Source: Verrucomicrobiales bacterium (GTDB lineage Bacteria > Verrucomicrobiota > Verrucomicrobiia > Limisphaerales > J093). Taken from it: 64,000 nucleotides of DNA. Position numbers and translations under genes: made by a program. The notes beneath the pieces are model-generated. The model did no database searches and was not told the origin of the DNA. It worked only from the letters and a program-made list of their open reading frames with translations. Position 1 is the stretch's first letter. Every line of letters begins with the position of its first letter. Where the stretch lies: positions 1-64,000 of the forward strand of contig JACKPV010000036.1 in the NCBI GenBank assembly GCA_024233305.1. The letters are read 5' to 3'. Shown here piece by piece: positions 54,201-61,244 of the stretch.

Positions 54201-54613
54201 CGGACGCTGCGCCGCACCTGGTCGGCCAGCGTCTGGAAGGCCAGCCGATGATACGCCGCCGCCAGAGCGCTCGAGAGGCCGTCGCTGGGCCCGTCCGTTT
54301 TCTCCGCTGCCAGAAAGCTCTGGATGGCCTCCTCGAAACGCCGGTTGAGCAGGTGCTCGTAGCCGGTGAAAGGAAGCAGCGACCGGCGGTCCATGCCGGG
54401 CTGGTTCGGCAGGTGGAAACGGTGCAGCGCGTAGAGGAAGAACAGCGCCCGCACGCGGTCGTAGAGACTGTCGCTCTCCCGGCGAAACCGGTCGAGCGCC
54501 GTCGCCTCGGCGAACAACTCCGCGGCGGAGCGGCCCGCGCAGACTGCGGCGAGCGCGCGGTTGCGCACGTCCGGCTCCGGGCTGGTGATGATGGCGATGA
54601 GTTCGGAATTCAC
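51275..54613 (-). CDS. Fusion of fucokinase-like GHMP kinase and UDPGP-type sugar nucleotidylyltransferase
   Basis: The protein has 1,112 residues. The N-terminal 230 residues include a helical region and GWSDIFFLGMDFPEGARVLN, then a GHMP-kinase domain. Its ATP loop is VNDIPKGSRLAVSTNLLAAL (about 307-326), where fucokinases have GSGLGTSS. SGGGWQDSGGVWPGMK (about 364-379) and WGFWMLGGMSGGGMGFIFAP match the fucokinase C-terminal motifs. From about residue 735 there is a UDPGP-type domain with VVSLAAGAGSRWTQGAGVVK, then HNIDTLGADVD (near 926) and RLVEGLAMPREEDEFGLSYY. The domain order (kinase first) is the reverse of Bacteroides and plant FKP enzymes. It probably phosphorylates a sugar and makes the NDP-sugar, perhaps fucose, but the altered ATP loop leaves kinase activity uncertain. 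A GalU-like gene lies 44 bases upstream. Confidence 0.72.
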   Translation of the reverse strand: MNSELIAIITSPEPDVRNRALAAVCAGRSAAELFAEATALDRFRRESDSLYDRVRALFFLYALHRFHLPNQPGMDRRSLLPFTGYEHLLNRRFEEAIQSFLAAEKTDGPSDGLSSALAAAYHRLAFQTLADQVRRSVRSVRGNQWMFRMGHPQDHPLRLRPELLQRDADGTYPVLRERTPVRMDLSHCGWSDIFFLGMDFPEGARVLNVSIDLGVHGRDKTPRPPVEAYLRVIDEPVLRLVSVDLGARTDVTTLAEVFDFARDYLGLLKAAVIASGIVPPGIEGSGHSLEELLARLCGPGRGLELVSRVNDIPKGSRLAVSTNLLAALISVCMRATRQAAALTGGLHEPERRLVLARALLGEWLGGSGGGWQDSGGVWPGMKVITGVLAAEGDPEFGVSRGCLMPRHRLLEAADASPETRARLQESLVLVHGGMAQNVGPILEMVTEKYLLRSATEWQARLGALGILDEILDALKQGDIPAIGSATTRNFAGPIQAIIPWASNGFTETLIERARAAFGPDFWGFWMLGGMSGGGMGFIFAPERRTEAQERMQAIMSGAKRELEHALPFAMEPVVYDFAINEHGTRADLLRGGEALMPAGYYTLIIPRLLRQDRRELPRPQRAELDKFGAACRSTPELGHMVQTLFDVMLPRGGSVQESQRNLARLLGELGFDRAQHEQIRRDLRDGRIGLAQNRLAGTAVIEDVQPGDVVDARGWFTSRDAAVMRRQETGRKALADGQVAVVSLAAGAGSRWTQGAGVVKALHPFCKFAGRHRTFIETHLAKSRRISRASGAWLPHLFTTSYLTQPPMEAWLDRQANHGYEGPLRLSPGRSVGLRFVPTVRDLRFLWEEMPQQVLDEQQQKVRESLHAALINWARSVGEASDYTDNLPLQCLHPVGHWYEFPNLLRNGVLRDLLRERPQLRHLLLHNIDTLGADVDATLLGEHIESGAALSFEVITRRLEDRGGGLARVDGRPRLVEGLAMPREEDEFGLSYYNTMTTWIDLDGVLEVFELSRSDLEDEARVIEGIRRVAARMPTYITLKDVKKRWGHGQEDVFPVTQFEKLWGDMTTLSELPCRFLVVPRLRGQQLKDQAQLDGWLRDGSAAYVDGLCEWT

Positions 54614-54657
54614 AGCGTCCTCGGGGCGGGAGATTCGGCAGGGGAAGGTCGGCCGGC

Positions 54658-55506
54658 TCAGCCGCGCCGCTCCCGGGCCAGCAACTCGACCAGCATGGTC
54701 AGCACCTCGTCGCGGTCCCGCCCCTCGAGGGCCAGCGCCAGTTGCGCGGTCAACAACCCGTGCCGGGCCCCGATATCATAGCGACTCCCCTGCACCTCGA
54801 AGGCGAGGTAGCGCTCACGCCCCCCCAACATCGCCAGCGCCTCGGATAGATGCGCCCGACGCGCGTCCCCCGCCTCGCGCATGAGGTCGCTGAGAATCCC
54901 CATCAGCGTCGGGGTCAGCACGTGCATGCCAAAGAAGCAAAGGTAGTAACCCGCCCGGAGACCCGGCACCATGAGCCGCTGTTCCGCCTCGGTGGGCGTC
55001 GGCTTCTCGATCACCGTCTCCACGGAAAAAAGCCCCGGCTTGCCCGGCAGTGGATTGCCGCCCACGACGCCGTAAGCATGCAACAGGCGTTCATGCGTGG
55101 CCTGCACCGTGGAGACGGCGCAATCCTCGGCCGCCGCTGCCTGCACCAGCTGGCTGGCGCAGGAGATGGAGGCCCGGCTGATTGCGAGATGGTCGCCCAC
55201 CAGCAGCATGAACGGCCGGTCACCGACGAAAGGCGCTCCCAGCGAAACCGCATGGCCGTAACCCAGAGGGGCTGGTTGCTCGAGGAACCGCACCCGGCCA
55301 TCGTGGGCGTCCACAGAGGAACGGTAGTTTTCCGCGTCGCCAGCATGCACAATGACGGCGACCTCCTCGACGCCTGCCGACAACACCTCCTCGACGAGAA
55401 TGCCGAGCGCGGTCCGTTGCACGCCGTCGCGATCGATGAAGACCTGGAGCGGGAGGGTGCGCTGATTGCGGCCGGCAGCAGTGATGATGGCTTTCTTGAT
55501 TTCCAC
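54658..55506 (-). CDS. GalU-like sugar nucleotidyltransferase with altered signature
   Basis: The 282-residue product has the GT-A nucleotidyltransferase fold. Positions 7-18 read IITAAGRNQRTLP, where GalU enzymes have the phosphate loop (G-x-G-T-R) and then a conserved lysine (PKEML); both the loop and the lysine are absent. Other blocks remain: VEEVLSAGVEEVAVIV, FLEQPAPLGYGHAV with the nucleobase-side residues, LLVGDHLAIS with the metal aspartate, and ETVIEKPTP. It may therefore be an impaired or repurposed partner. It ends 44 bases before the kinase/UDPGP fusion gene, implying one operon, possibly with a regulatory or subunit role. Length is usual for GalU. Confidence 0.78.
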   Translation of the reverse strand: MEIKKAIITAAGRNQRTLPLQVFIDRDGVQRTALGILVEEVLSAGVEEVAVIVHAGDAENYRSSVDAHDGRVRFLEQPAPLGYGHAVSLGAPFVGDRPFMLLVGDHLAISRASISCASQLVQAAAAEDCAVSTVQATHERLLHAYGVVGGNPLPGKPGLFSVETVIEKPTPTEAEQRLMVPGLRAGYYLCFFGMHVLTPTLMGILSDLMREAGDARRAHLSEALAMLGGRERYLAFEVQGSRYDIGARHGLLTAQLALALEGRDRDEVLTMLVELLARERRG

Positions 55507-55680
55507 GGCTCAAGTGTGTTTGGCCCAGCAAAAGGGTTTGCCAGACTATGAATGCCGGGTTTGGGTGTCAACGCGTCGCAAATCCGGTGGCGCCAGACGA
55601 CCGCAGGGATTTCCGTCGCGCTCCGCGCTCCGGCGGGACGCTGCAGCCCGCGCGCACAACCAGGAGGCCGAAGAGAACTT

Positions 55681-55702
55681 GGGCCGCCTTGAAGGACGGC
55701 CC
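55681..55702 (-). terminator. Hairpin after the mrp gene
   Basis: Perfect arms GGGCCG (55681-55686) and CGGCCC (55697-55702) have a 10-base loop. It lies 44 bases beyond the stop of the mrp-like gene on its coding strand, the expected end of the 59.4-55.7 kb transcription unit. There is no T-run. Confidence 0.35.
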
Positions 55703-55745
55703 GCAGCCACCACAAGCGCCGCAATGCCCGGCCCAGCCTGGCAAT

Positions 55746-56807
55746 TCACTCCCCCGCTCCGCCCTCGAGCAACCGTCCGGCGATGCTCAGGAAGGCTTTG
55801 CCCGGGGCGCTCTGCGGGGCGGCGACCACCACCGGCACGCCCCGGTCTCCGCCCTCGCGGATCTCCGTGAAGATCGGCACTTCTCCGAGGAAGGGAATGT
55901 TCTGCCGGGCGGCCTCCCCACGGCCGCCGCCGTGCCCGAAGATCTCGACCCTCTCCCCGTTCGGCGCGGTGAAATAGCTCATGTTCTCCACGATGCCCAG
56001 CAACGGGACGTTCACCTTTTGGAACATCGCGATGCCCTTGCGGACCACGCCCACCGAGGCTTCCTGGGGCGTGGTGACGACCACGCCGCCATCCAGCGGC
56101 ACGGTCTGGCAAAGGGACAACTGCGCATCCCCGGTGCCGGGCGGCAGGTCGATCAGCAGATCGTCAATCCCCTCCCACTCGACCGAGAACAGAAACTGCT
56201 GGATGGTCTTGGTGATCATCGGGCCCCGCCAGATCACCGGTTGGTCGCCGTCGACCAAAAAACCGATGCTCATCAACTTGACGCCGTGATTCACCGGCGG
56301 CACCAGCTTCTCCCGCTCGCTGACCGTCGGGCGCTGGTTCAACCCCATCATCAGCGGGATGCTCGGCCCGTAAATGTCGAGATCGAGCAGGCCGACGTTC
56401 CGACCGAGGTGTTTCAGGGCGCAGGCCAGGTTTGCCGAAACGGTGGACTTGCCCACGCCGCCCTTGCCGCTGGCCACCGCGATGATGCGGCCCACGCCGG
56501 GCACCCGGTTTTGACCGGCCCACGGATCCGCCCCGCTGGCGGGGGTTGGCCCGCCGCCCGTCGGTTGCGCGACCTCGACGTGCACCATTTCCACCCCGGC
56601 CAGGGCGCGGAGCGCCGCTTCGGAGTCGGCCTTGATCTGGCGGGCGGCGTCGGGGTTGGGCGAGGTGAGGCGGAGCTGCACACTGACGGCCCCCTCGTTC
56701 ACCCGGACTTCCTGGACCAGACCGAAGGAAACGATGTCCCGCGAGTAGCCGGGGTACTTCACGGATTTCAGGGCCTCACGGACGGCTGCTTCGTTGACTG
56801 TGCTCAT
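55746..56807 (-). CDS. mrp: Mrp/NBP35-family ATPase lacking the CxxC motif
   Basis: The 353-residue protein starts at 56807, whose protein begins STVNEAAVREALKSVKYPGY, the usual Mrp N-terminus (MIP18/DUF59 domain, about residues 1-80). The ATPase domain has the deviant Walker A VASGKGGVGKSTVSANLAC near residue 110, DLDIYGPSIPLMMG, and DLLIDLPPGTGDAQL. In iron-sulfur carrier Mrp proteins a C-x-x-C motif follows ENMSYF; here the sequence is ENMSYFTAPNGERVEIFG, with no cysteine. Cluster binding by the classical site is therefore not expected; similar cysteine-free Mrp proteins are known in some phyla. It begins 28 bases after the desulfurase-like gene and is probably co-transcribed with it. Confidence 0.88.
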   Translation of the reverse strand: MSTVNEAAVREALKSVKYPGYSRDIVSFGLVQEVRVNEGAVSVQLRLTSPNPDAARQIKADSEAALRALAGVEMVHVEVAQPTGGGPTPASGADPWAGQNRVPGVGRIIAVASGKGGVGKSTVSANLACALKHLGRNVGLLDLDIYGPSIPLMMGLNQRPTVSEREKLVPPVNHGVKLMSIGFLVDGDQPVIWRGPMITKTIQQFLFSVEWEGIDDLLIDLPPGTGDAQLSLCQTVPLDGGVVVTTPQEASVGVVRKGIAMFQKVNVPLLGIVENMSYFTAPNGERVEIFGHGGGRGEAARQNIPFLGEVPIFTEIREGGDRGVPVVVAAPQSAPGKAFLSIAGRLLEGGAGE

Positions 56808-56835
56808 GCAAAAAGGGTCGGAAAATCCACGGGTT

Positions 56836-58101
56836 TCAGGCCGACCGGCCGGATGGGCCGGCGGCGCGTCCGCTGAACTTGCCACCGGAGCTGCGCGGCG
56901 CAATCACCGAATCGATCGTCCCCCGCTGGAATTCATCCCATCGCGGCGACATGCCGCGCAACCGGGGCACGACCTTCCCGGCGAAGATCTCGATGAACCG
57001 GTCGATCTGCGCTCCGGTGTTGTCCTTGCCCAGCGAGACAATCAAGTTTGCCTGGGCGAGCCCCGGGTCCAGACCGATGGCGTTCAGGACCGGCGGGATC
57101 TTGAGCGACTTGCCGGCACAGCTTGAACCGGTTGCCACCGCAAAGCCGTTCATGTCGCAGAGCAGCGCCTGTCCTTCGCCTTCGATGAACTCCGTGCTCA
57201 GGTTCAGACTGGTCGGGATCCGTTCGGGACCGGGCGGCGGGCCGTTCAATTGGATGCAGGACACGCGCGCCTCGAGCCCGGCCCAGAGCCGCCGCTGCAA
57301 CCGGCCCGTGTGCGCAAGACGGCCTTCCAGCTCCCGCGCCGCCACCTCGGCCGCGACCCCGGCACCCACGATGGCCGGCACATTTTCCGTACCCGCCCGC
57401 CGGCCGTGCTCCTGGGCCCCGCCGTGCAGGATGCCGTCCAACCGCGCCCGCCGGTTCCGGTACAGCACCCCAATGCCCTTCGGTCCATAAAACCGGTGCG
57501 GGGCCAGCGCCAGCAGATTGACGCCCAGTGTCGCCACATCGATTGGCAGCCAGCCGCCGCTCGTGGTCGCATCGACGAAGCAGGCAATCCCCCGTTCCGC
57601 CGCGATTTGCGCCACCGCGGCCACCGGCTGGATCGTGCCAATGTCGTGATTCGCCAGATGTGTCCCGATCAGGATGGTCCGGTCGGTGACGGCAGAACGC
57701 ACCGCGTCCGGATCCAGCCGGCCTTCGCCATCGACGGCCACGCGCGTGGAGGTGAATCCCTGTTTTTCGAGGAACTCGATGGACTGCAGCACCGCCGGGT
57801 GTTCGGTGGCGCCCACCACGAGGTGATGGCCGCGACGCTGGGCGGCGTAGGCCACCCCCTTGAGGGCCAGATTGACGGCCTCGGTGCCGCCCGAGGTAAA
57901 CAGGATCTCGTCCGGCGATCCGGCCCCGATCAGCGCCGCGAATTGCTCCCGCGCGCGGGTCAACGCGGCCCGGGCTCGCAAACCCTCCTGGTGCAGCGAC
58001 GAAGGGCTGCCGTAGTGCGCGCGCCAGTAGGGCTCCATCGCCGCCAACGCCTCCGGCAACAAGGGCGTGCTGGCGAGGTGATCCAGGCAGACTCGGTCCA
58101 T
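56836..58101 (-). CDS. Cysteine-desulfurase homologue with arginine at the PLP-lysine position
   Basis: The 421-residue protein aligns with IscS/NifS throughout. His101 (TEHPAVL) and Asp177 (CFVDATTSGG) match the catalytic His104 and the PLP-contacting Asp180 of E. coli IscS. The persulfide-type cysteine is kept at Cys328 (ATGSSCAGKSL). At the PLP Schiff-base site the family has S-x-H-K-x-Y-G-P-K-G; here it is APHRFYGPKGIG, with Arg203 (codon CGG) instead of lysine, and the adjacent serine is proline or alanine. The Gln183 equivalent is Thr180. A normal aldimine therefore cannot form, and the protein is probably inactive as a desulfurase or has another role. The C-terminal 40 residues are an extra basic tail. 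It sits between a Gfo/Idh/MocA gene (54-base gap) and mrp. Confidence 0.85.
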   Translation of the reverse strand: MDRVCLDHLASTPLLPEALAAMEPYWRAHYGSPSSLHQEGLRARAALTRAREQFAALIGAGSPDEILFTSGGTEAVNLALKGVAYAAQRRGHHLVVGATEHPAVLQSIEFLEKQGFTSTRVAVDGEGRLDPDAVRSAVTDRTILIGTHLANHDIGTIQPVAAVAQIAAERGIACFVDATTSGGWLPIDVATLGVNLLALAPHRFYGPKGIGVLYRNRRARLDGILHGGAQEHGRRAGTENVPAIVGAGVAAEVAARELEGRLAHTGRLQRRLWAGLEARVSCIQLNGPPPGPERIPTSLNLSTEFIEGEGQALLCDMNGFAVATGSSCAGKSLKIPPVLNAIGLDPGLAQANLIVSLGKDNTGAQIDRFIEIFAGKVVPRLRGMSPRWDEFQRGTIDSVIAPRSSGGKFSGRAAGPSGRSA

Positions 58102-58155
58102 GCGTGGCTTGGCGGCTTCGGGGCGTGCCCCACCCGGTCACCGGCAACCTGCGGT

Positions 58156-59352
58156 TCAAAGCGAATACTGCGGGATCTTCAACAGCTCGCCACCCTTCAT
58201 CGCCGAGGTGTGGGCCACGATCCCGGAGACCGTCAGGTTCAACGCCAGCGCGACGTCGATCAGCGGCCGGCGATCCTCGAGAATGGCGGTCACGAACTCG
58301 TTCATCAGGTGGCCGTGCGATCCCCCGTGCCCGCCCGCCTGGACCTTTGGCGGCAGCGGCGGACGGCGCGTGTCCGGCAGGCTCTGCTTGAGCCCCTCGA
58401 ACTTCCCGTGGAACGTCCCCTTCTGCCCGCGCACCCGCCCGCGTTCGCCGCCGTCGCCGGGCGTGTCCCAGCTCACCGCCATCCGCGACATGCCGCCGGC
58501 CCGGGTGCGAAACAGGGCGATCTCCGTGCCGAAGGGATTCCCGTAGCGATTGTTCGCCGGTTGGAGATGCGGGAGCACGCTCGGCATGCCCAGGCACGAA
58601 ACCTCCGTGAAACTCCCGCCGTCGACCCCGAGGTGGTAGGCGTTCGAATGGGTCGGATACCATTGCGGTGGCAGGCCCACGCGCCAGTCCCGAAACGACG
58701 GAATGGGCTGCGGCATGTAGTGGTAATACTCGCCTTCCGAATAAACGAGTTCGCCGAACCCGCCGCCCCGGTAGATGGTGCGCATCGCGTGCAGGTCCTC
58801 GTGGAAACACGACGTCTCGAAGAGCATGTATTTCAGGCCGCTCCGCTTCACCGCGGCATACAGACGGTCGGCATCCTCGAGTGATCCAAAGACCGCCGGC
58901 ACCGCCGACGCCACGTGCTTGCCGTGCTCGAGCACTTCGAGGCAGTGCTGCGCGTGGCTCGGCGCGTCGGTGGCGACGAACACCGCCTCGATCCGGTCAT
59001 CCTTCACCAGCGTCGCGAGGGAAGGATACGTCCGCGCGCAACGGCAGGCCTGCGCCAGGGCGGCGCAACGTTCGGGAACCAGATCGCTCACCGCCACGAT
59101 TTCGACATTCGGATGATCCTGGAAACTGAAGGCCGCCCCGAACTGGCACACGCCGTAACCGACGATGCCCACCCGGAGGCGGCGGTCCGAAATCGGCCGC
59201 CACCCCGCGGAGGCCGACGGATCCTGCGGCGCCGGCTCGAGGCCCTGGATTGGCGGTTCGGCGCCCCGGCCGGGAACGGGCAGACCCAGGACCGCGGCAC
59301 TGGCGCCCATCGATTGCAGAAAACGGCGGCGGCTTGGACGACTGGCTTTCAT
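58156..59352 (-). CDS. Gfo/Idh/MocA-family oxidoreductase with Tat signal (copy 3), EKP absent
   Basis: The 398-residue product starts with a Tat signal (KASRPSRRRFLQSMGASAAV, then LGLPVPGRGA). The Rossmann domain has RVGIVGYGVCQFGAAFSF near residue 60 and IVAVSDL. At the EKP position it reads HVASAVPAVFGS, so the catalytic lysine is lost. EGEYYHYMPQP, WYPTHSNAYHLG and a Gly/His-rich GGHGGSHGHLMNEFV follow. It may bind a sugar without oxidising it, or carry out a non-redox step. It is the first gene of the unit that also holds the desulfurase homologue and mrp. No direct biochemical link between the three is apparent. Confidence 0.85.
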   Translation of the reverse strand: MKASRPSRRRFLQSMGASAAVLGLPVPGRGAEPPIQGLEPAPQDPSASAGWRPISDRRLRVGIVGYGVCQFGAAFSFQDHPNVEIVAVSDLVPERCAALAQACRCARTYPSLATLVKDDRIEAVFVATDAPSHAQHCLEVLEHGKHVASAVPAVFGSLEDADRLYAAVKRSGLKYMLFETSCFHEDLHAMRTIYRGGGFGELVYSEGEYYHYMPQPIPSFRDWRVGLPPQWYPTHSNAYHLGVDGGSFTEVSCLGMPSVLPHLQPANNRYGNPFGTEIALFRTRAGGMSRMAVSWDTPGDGGERGRVRGQKGTFHGKFEGLKQSLPDTRRPPLPPKVQAGGHGGSHGHLMNEFVTAILEDRRPLIDVALALNLTVSGIVAHTSAMKGGELLKIPQYSL

Positions 59353-59440
59353 GGGTGTCTTCTACACCGCCGGACAGCGTCTGTCACGCGACGACCGGCG
59401 CTTCCGTCCGCCGCCCCGAGCCATGCGTCAGCAATCGCTA

Positions 59441-59461
59441 CTCTGAACCTGTCACCCTATC
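59441..59461 (+). repeat. 21-base direct repeat, copy 1
   Basis: The sequence starts CTCTGAACCTGTCACC and ends CTATC. One base differs from copy 2. Confidence 0.5.
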
Positions 59462-59515
59462 CCTGTCTTCAGCAGCACTGGTGGCCGCGGCAACAACCGC
59501 GACTTACCCGACCGA

Positions 59516-59536
59516 CTCTGAACCTGTCACTCTATC
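59516..59536 (+). repeat. 21-base direct repeat, copy 2
   Basis: This is the partner of 59441-59461, starting CTCTGAACCTGTCACT and ending CTATC. Confidence 0.5.
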
Positions 59537-59684
59537 GAGCCGTCCGCCCCGTCCACCCTGTCCACCTCCCGGCCGTGAGTCGGAGCCGCGCAGCCGGCGC
59601 CAAAAAGGATTGGCAACCGCCGTATCCCCGTTAGCCTTCGCCCCGACTCACGGCCGCCAAGTCGGCCTTGGCTCGGTTGTAATC

Positions 59685-61049
59685 ATGACTGGAATGCTCA
59701 GCTTGGATGAACTGGAGCGTCTCATCCGCGATGGCCAGATCGATACGGTGATCGTCGCCTTCCCGGACATGCAGGGACGCTTGATGGGCAAACGCTGCAC
59801 CGGGACGTTCTTCCTGAACGGCGCCCGGAAAGAAACCCACGCCTGCAACTACCTCCTCACGGCGGACATGGAAATGGAGCCCGTGCCGGGTTATGCGGCG
59901 GCGTCCTGGTCGCTCGGCTACGGCGACTTCGTCCTCAAGCCGGATCTGGCCACGCTCCGGCGGGTGCCCTGGCTCGAAGGCACCGCCCTGGTCCTCGCCG
60001 ATTTGGAGGACGAGCAGGGCAAGGCGCTGGCGCACGCCCCGCGCAACATGCTGAAGCGGCAGTTGGAACGGTTGGCCGAACGCGGCTGGAGCGCCTTCTG
60101 CGCCTCCGAACTCGAGTTTTATCTTTACGAGGAATCCTACGAGGAGGCCCGCCGCCGCAATTACCGGGATCTCTCACCCGCCGGCTGGTACATTGAGGAC
60201 TACCACATCTTCCAGACGACGAAGGAAGAAGGCCTGATCCGCGCCATCCGCAACGGCATGCAGCAGGCCGGCATCCCGGTCGAGGCCTCGAAGGGGGAAT
60301 GGGGCCCCGGGCAGGAGGAGATCAACTTCGAGTACGCCGGCGCCCTCGACATGGCGGATCGCCACGTCATCTACAAGAACGGCGCCCATGAAATCGCCCA
60401 CGCCCACGGCCGGGCCTTGACCTTCATGGCCAAACCTTCTGTGGCCACCGCCGGCAGCTCCTGTCATATCCACTGCTCGCTGCGGGAGACCGAATCCGGC
60501 CGCGCGTTATTCCACGATCCCGCAGTCGCCGATGGCGTCGGACCGCTGTTCCGGCATTTTCTCGCCGGACAACTCGCCTTGGCGCAGGAATACACCCTGC
60601 TGCTCGCGCCGTTCGTGAATTCGTTCAAGCGCTTCCAGGCCCAATCCTTCGCCCCCACCTGCATCACGTGGTCTTGGGACAACCGCACCACCGGCTTTCG
60701 CGCCGTCGGCCACGGTGGGAGCCTGCGGGTCGAAAACCGCATTCCCGGCGCCGACTGCAACCCCTACATCGCCTACGCCGCCATGCTCGCCGCCGGTCTG
60801 CACGGCATCGACCACGAACTTCCGCTCGAACCGGCCCACCAGGGCAACGCCTACGAATCCAAGGACGTCCCCCGCGTCCCGGGAACCCTGCGCGAGGCCA
60901 TCGAACGCCTCGAAGGATCGACGGTGCTGCGGACTGCGTTCGGCGATGCGGTGATCGAGCATTACCTCCACGCCGCCCGTCATGAACAGGCCGACTTCGA
61001 CCGGACGGTAACTGATTACGAGCTGCGACGGATGTTCGAACGAGGATGA
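59685..61049 (+). CDS. Glutamine synthetase-family gamma-glutamyl ligase
   Basis: The 454-residue product starts at the ATG at 59685 (GTTGTAATC precedes it; no clear ribosome-binding site). It aligns with type I-like glutamine synthetases of the gamma-glutamylamide ligase kind, such as PuuA. An N-terminal beta-grasp domain (IRDGQIDTVIVAFPDMQGRL) precedes the catalytic domain with ELEFYLYEESYEEA, FEYAGALDMADRH, GSSCHIHCSLRETESG for the metal- and glutamate-binding His/Glu, and SLRVENRIPGADCNPY. Members attach glutamate to an amine for breakdown. With the aldehyde and alcohol dehydrogenases downstream, polyamine or ethanolamine use is likely, but the substrate is not readable. A 195-base gap separates it from the aldehyde dehydrogenase. 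Confidence 0.85.
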   Translation: MTGMLSLDELERLIRDGQIDTVIVAFPDMQGRLMGKRCTGTFFLNGARKETHACNYLLTADMEMEPVPGYAAASWSLGYGDFVLKPDLATLRRVPWLEGTALVLADLEDEQGKALAHAPRNMLKRQLERLAERGWSAFCASELEFYLYEESYEEARRRNYRDLSPAGWYIEDYHIFQTTKEEGLIRAIRNGMQQAGIPVEASKGEWGPGQEEINFEYAGALDMADRHVIYKNGAHEIAHAHGRALTFMAKPSVATAGSSCHIHCSLRETESGRALFHDPAVADGVGPLFRHFLAGQLALAQEYTLLLAPFVNSFKRFQAQSFAPTCITWSWDNRTTGFRAVGHGGSLRVENRIPGADCNPYIAYAAMLAAGLHGIDHELPLEPAHQGNAYESKDVPRVPGTLREAIERLEGSTVLRTAFGDAVIEHYLHAARHEQADFDRTVTDYELRRMFERG

Positions 61050-61244
61050 GCCCCGAGGGTTATCCCAGAGCGGAACCGACCGTTGGCTTGGACCCCGCCG
61101 GCCCGGTGTTTGCTTCCTCGTCGGCTCCGGCCGGCCCCAGCTATGGAGTGCGGTGGCTCCGACGCCGCTCTGGCAGGGCGAAGGCAGCGGATCGGTTCGA
61201 ACGTCCCGCCGGCCACGCATTCTCCCCGCACTCGACCCTCTGAC

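Larger units (their letters stand above)
59353..59684. other. Intergenic region with paired direct repeats
   Basis: There are 332 bases between two divergent genes. No gene was found. A 21-base repeat with one mismatch, beginning CTCTGAACCTGTCAC and ending CTATC, occurs at 59441-59461 and 59516-59536, with 75 bases between starts. It lies 150-240 bases before the glutamine-synthetase-family gene. The spacing equals about seven DNA turns, so a regulator binding site is one possibility. A pair of fragments of a dispersed repeat is another. Confidence 0.5.

Noticed and set aside
51101..54781. A plus-strand open frame of about 1,200 codons opposite the kinase/UDPGP gene.
   Set aside because: High-GC genes with strong third-position GC leave long antisense open frames; this one has no recognisable domains while the minus strand has conserved motifs.
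61083..61244. An N-terminal extension of the aldehyde dehydrogenase frame.
   Set aside because: It is Arg/Pro-rich, has no family similarity and lacks a signal; the ATG at 61245 gives the normal N-terminus.
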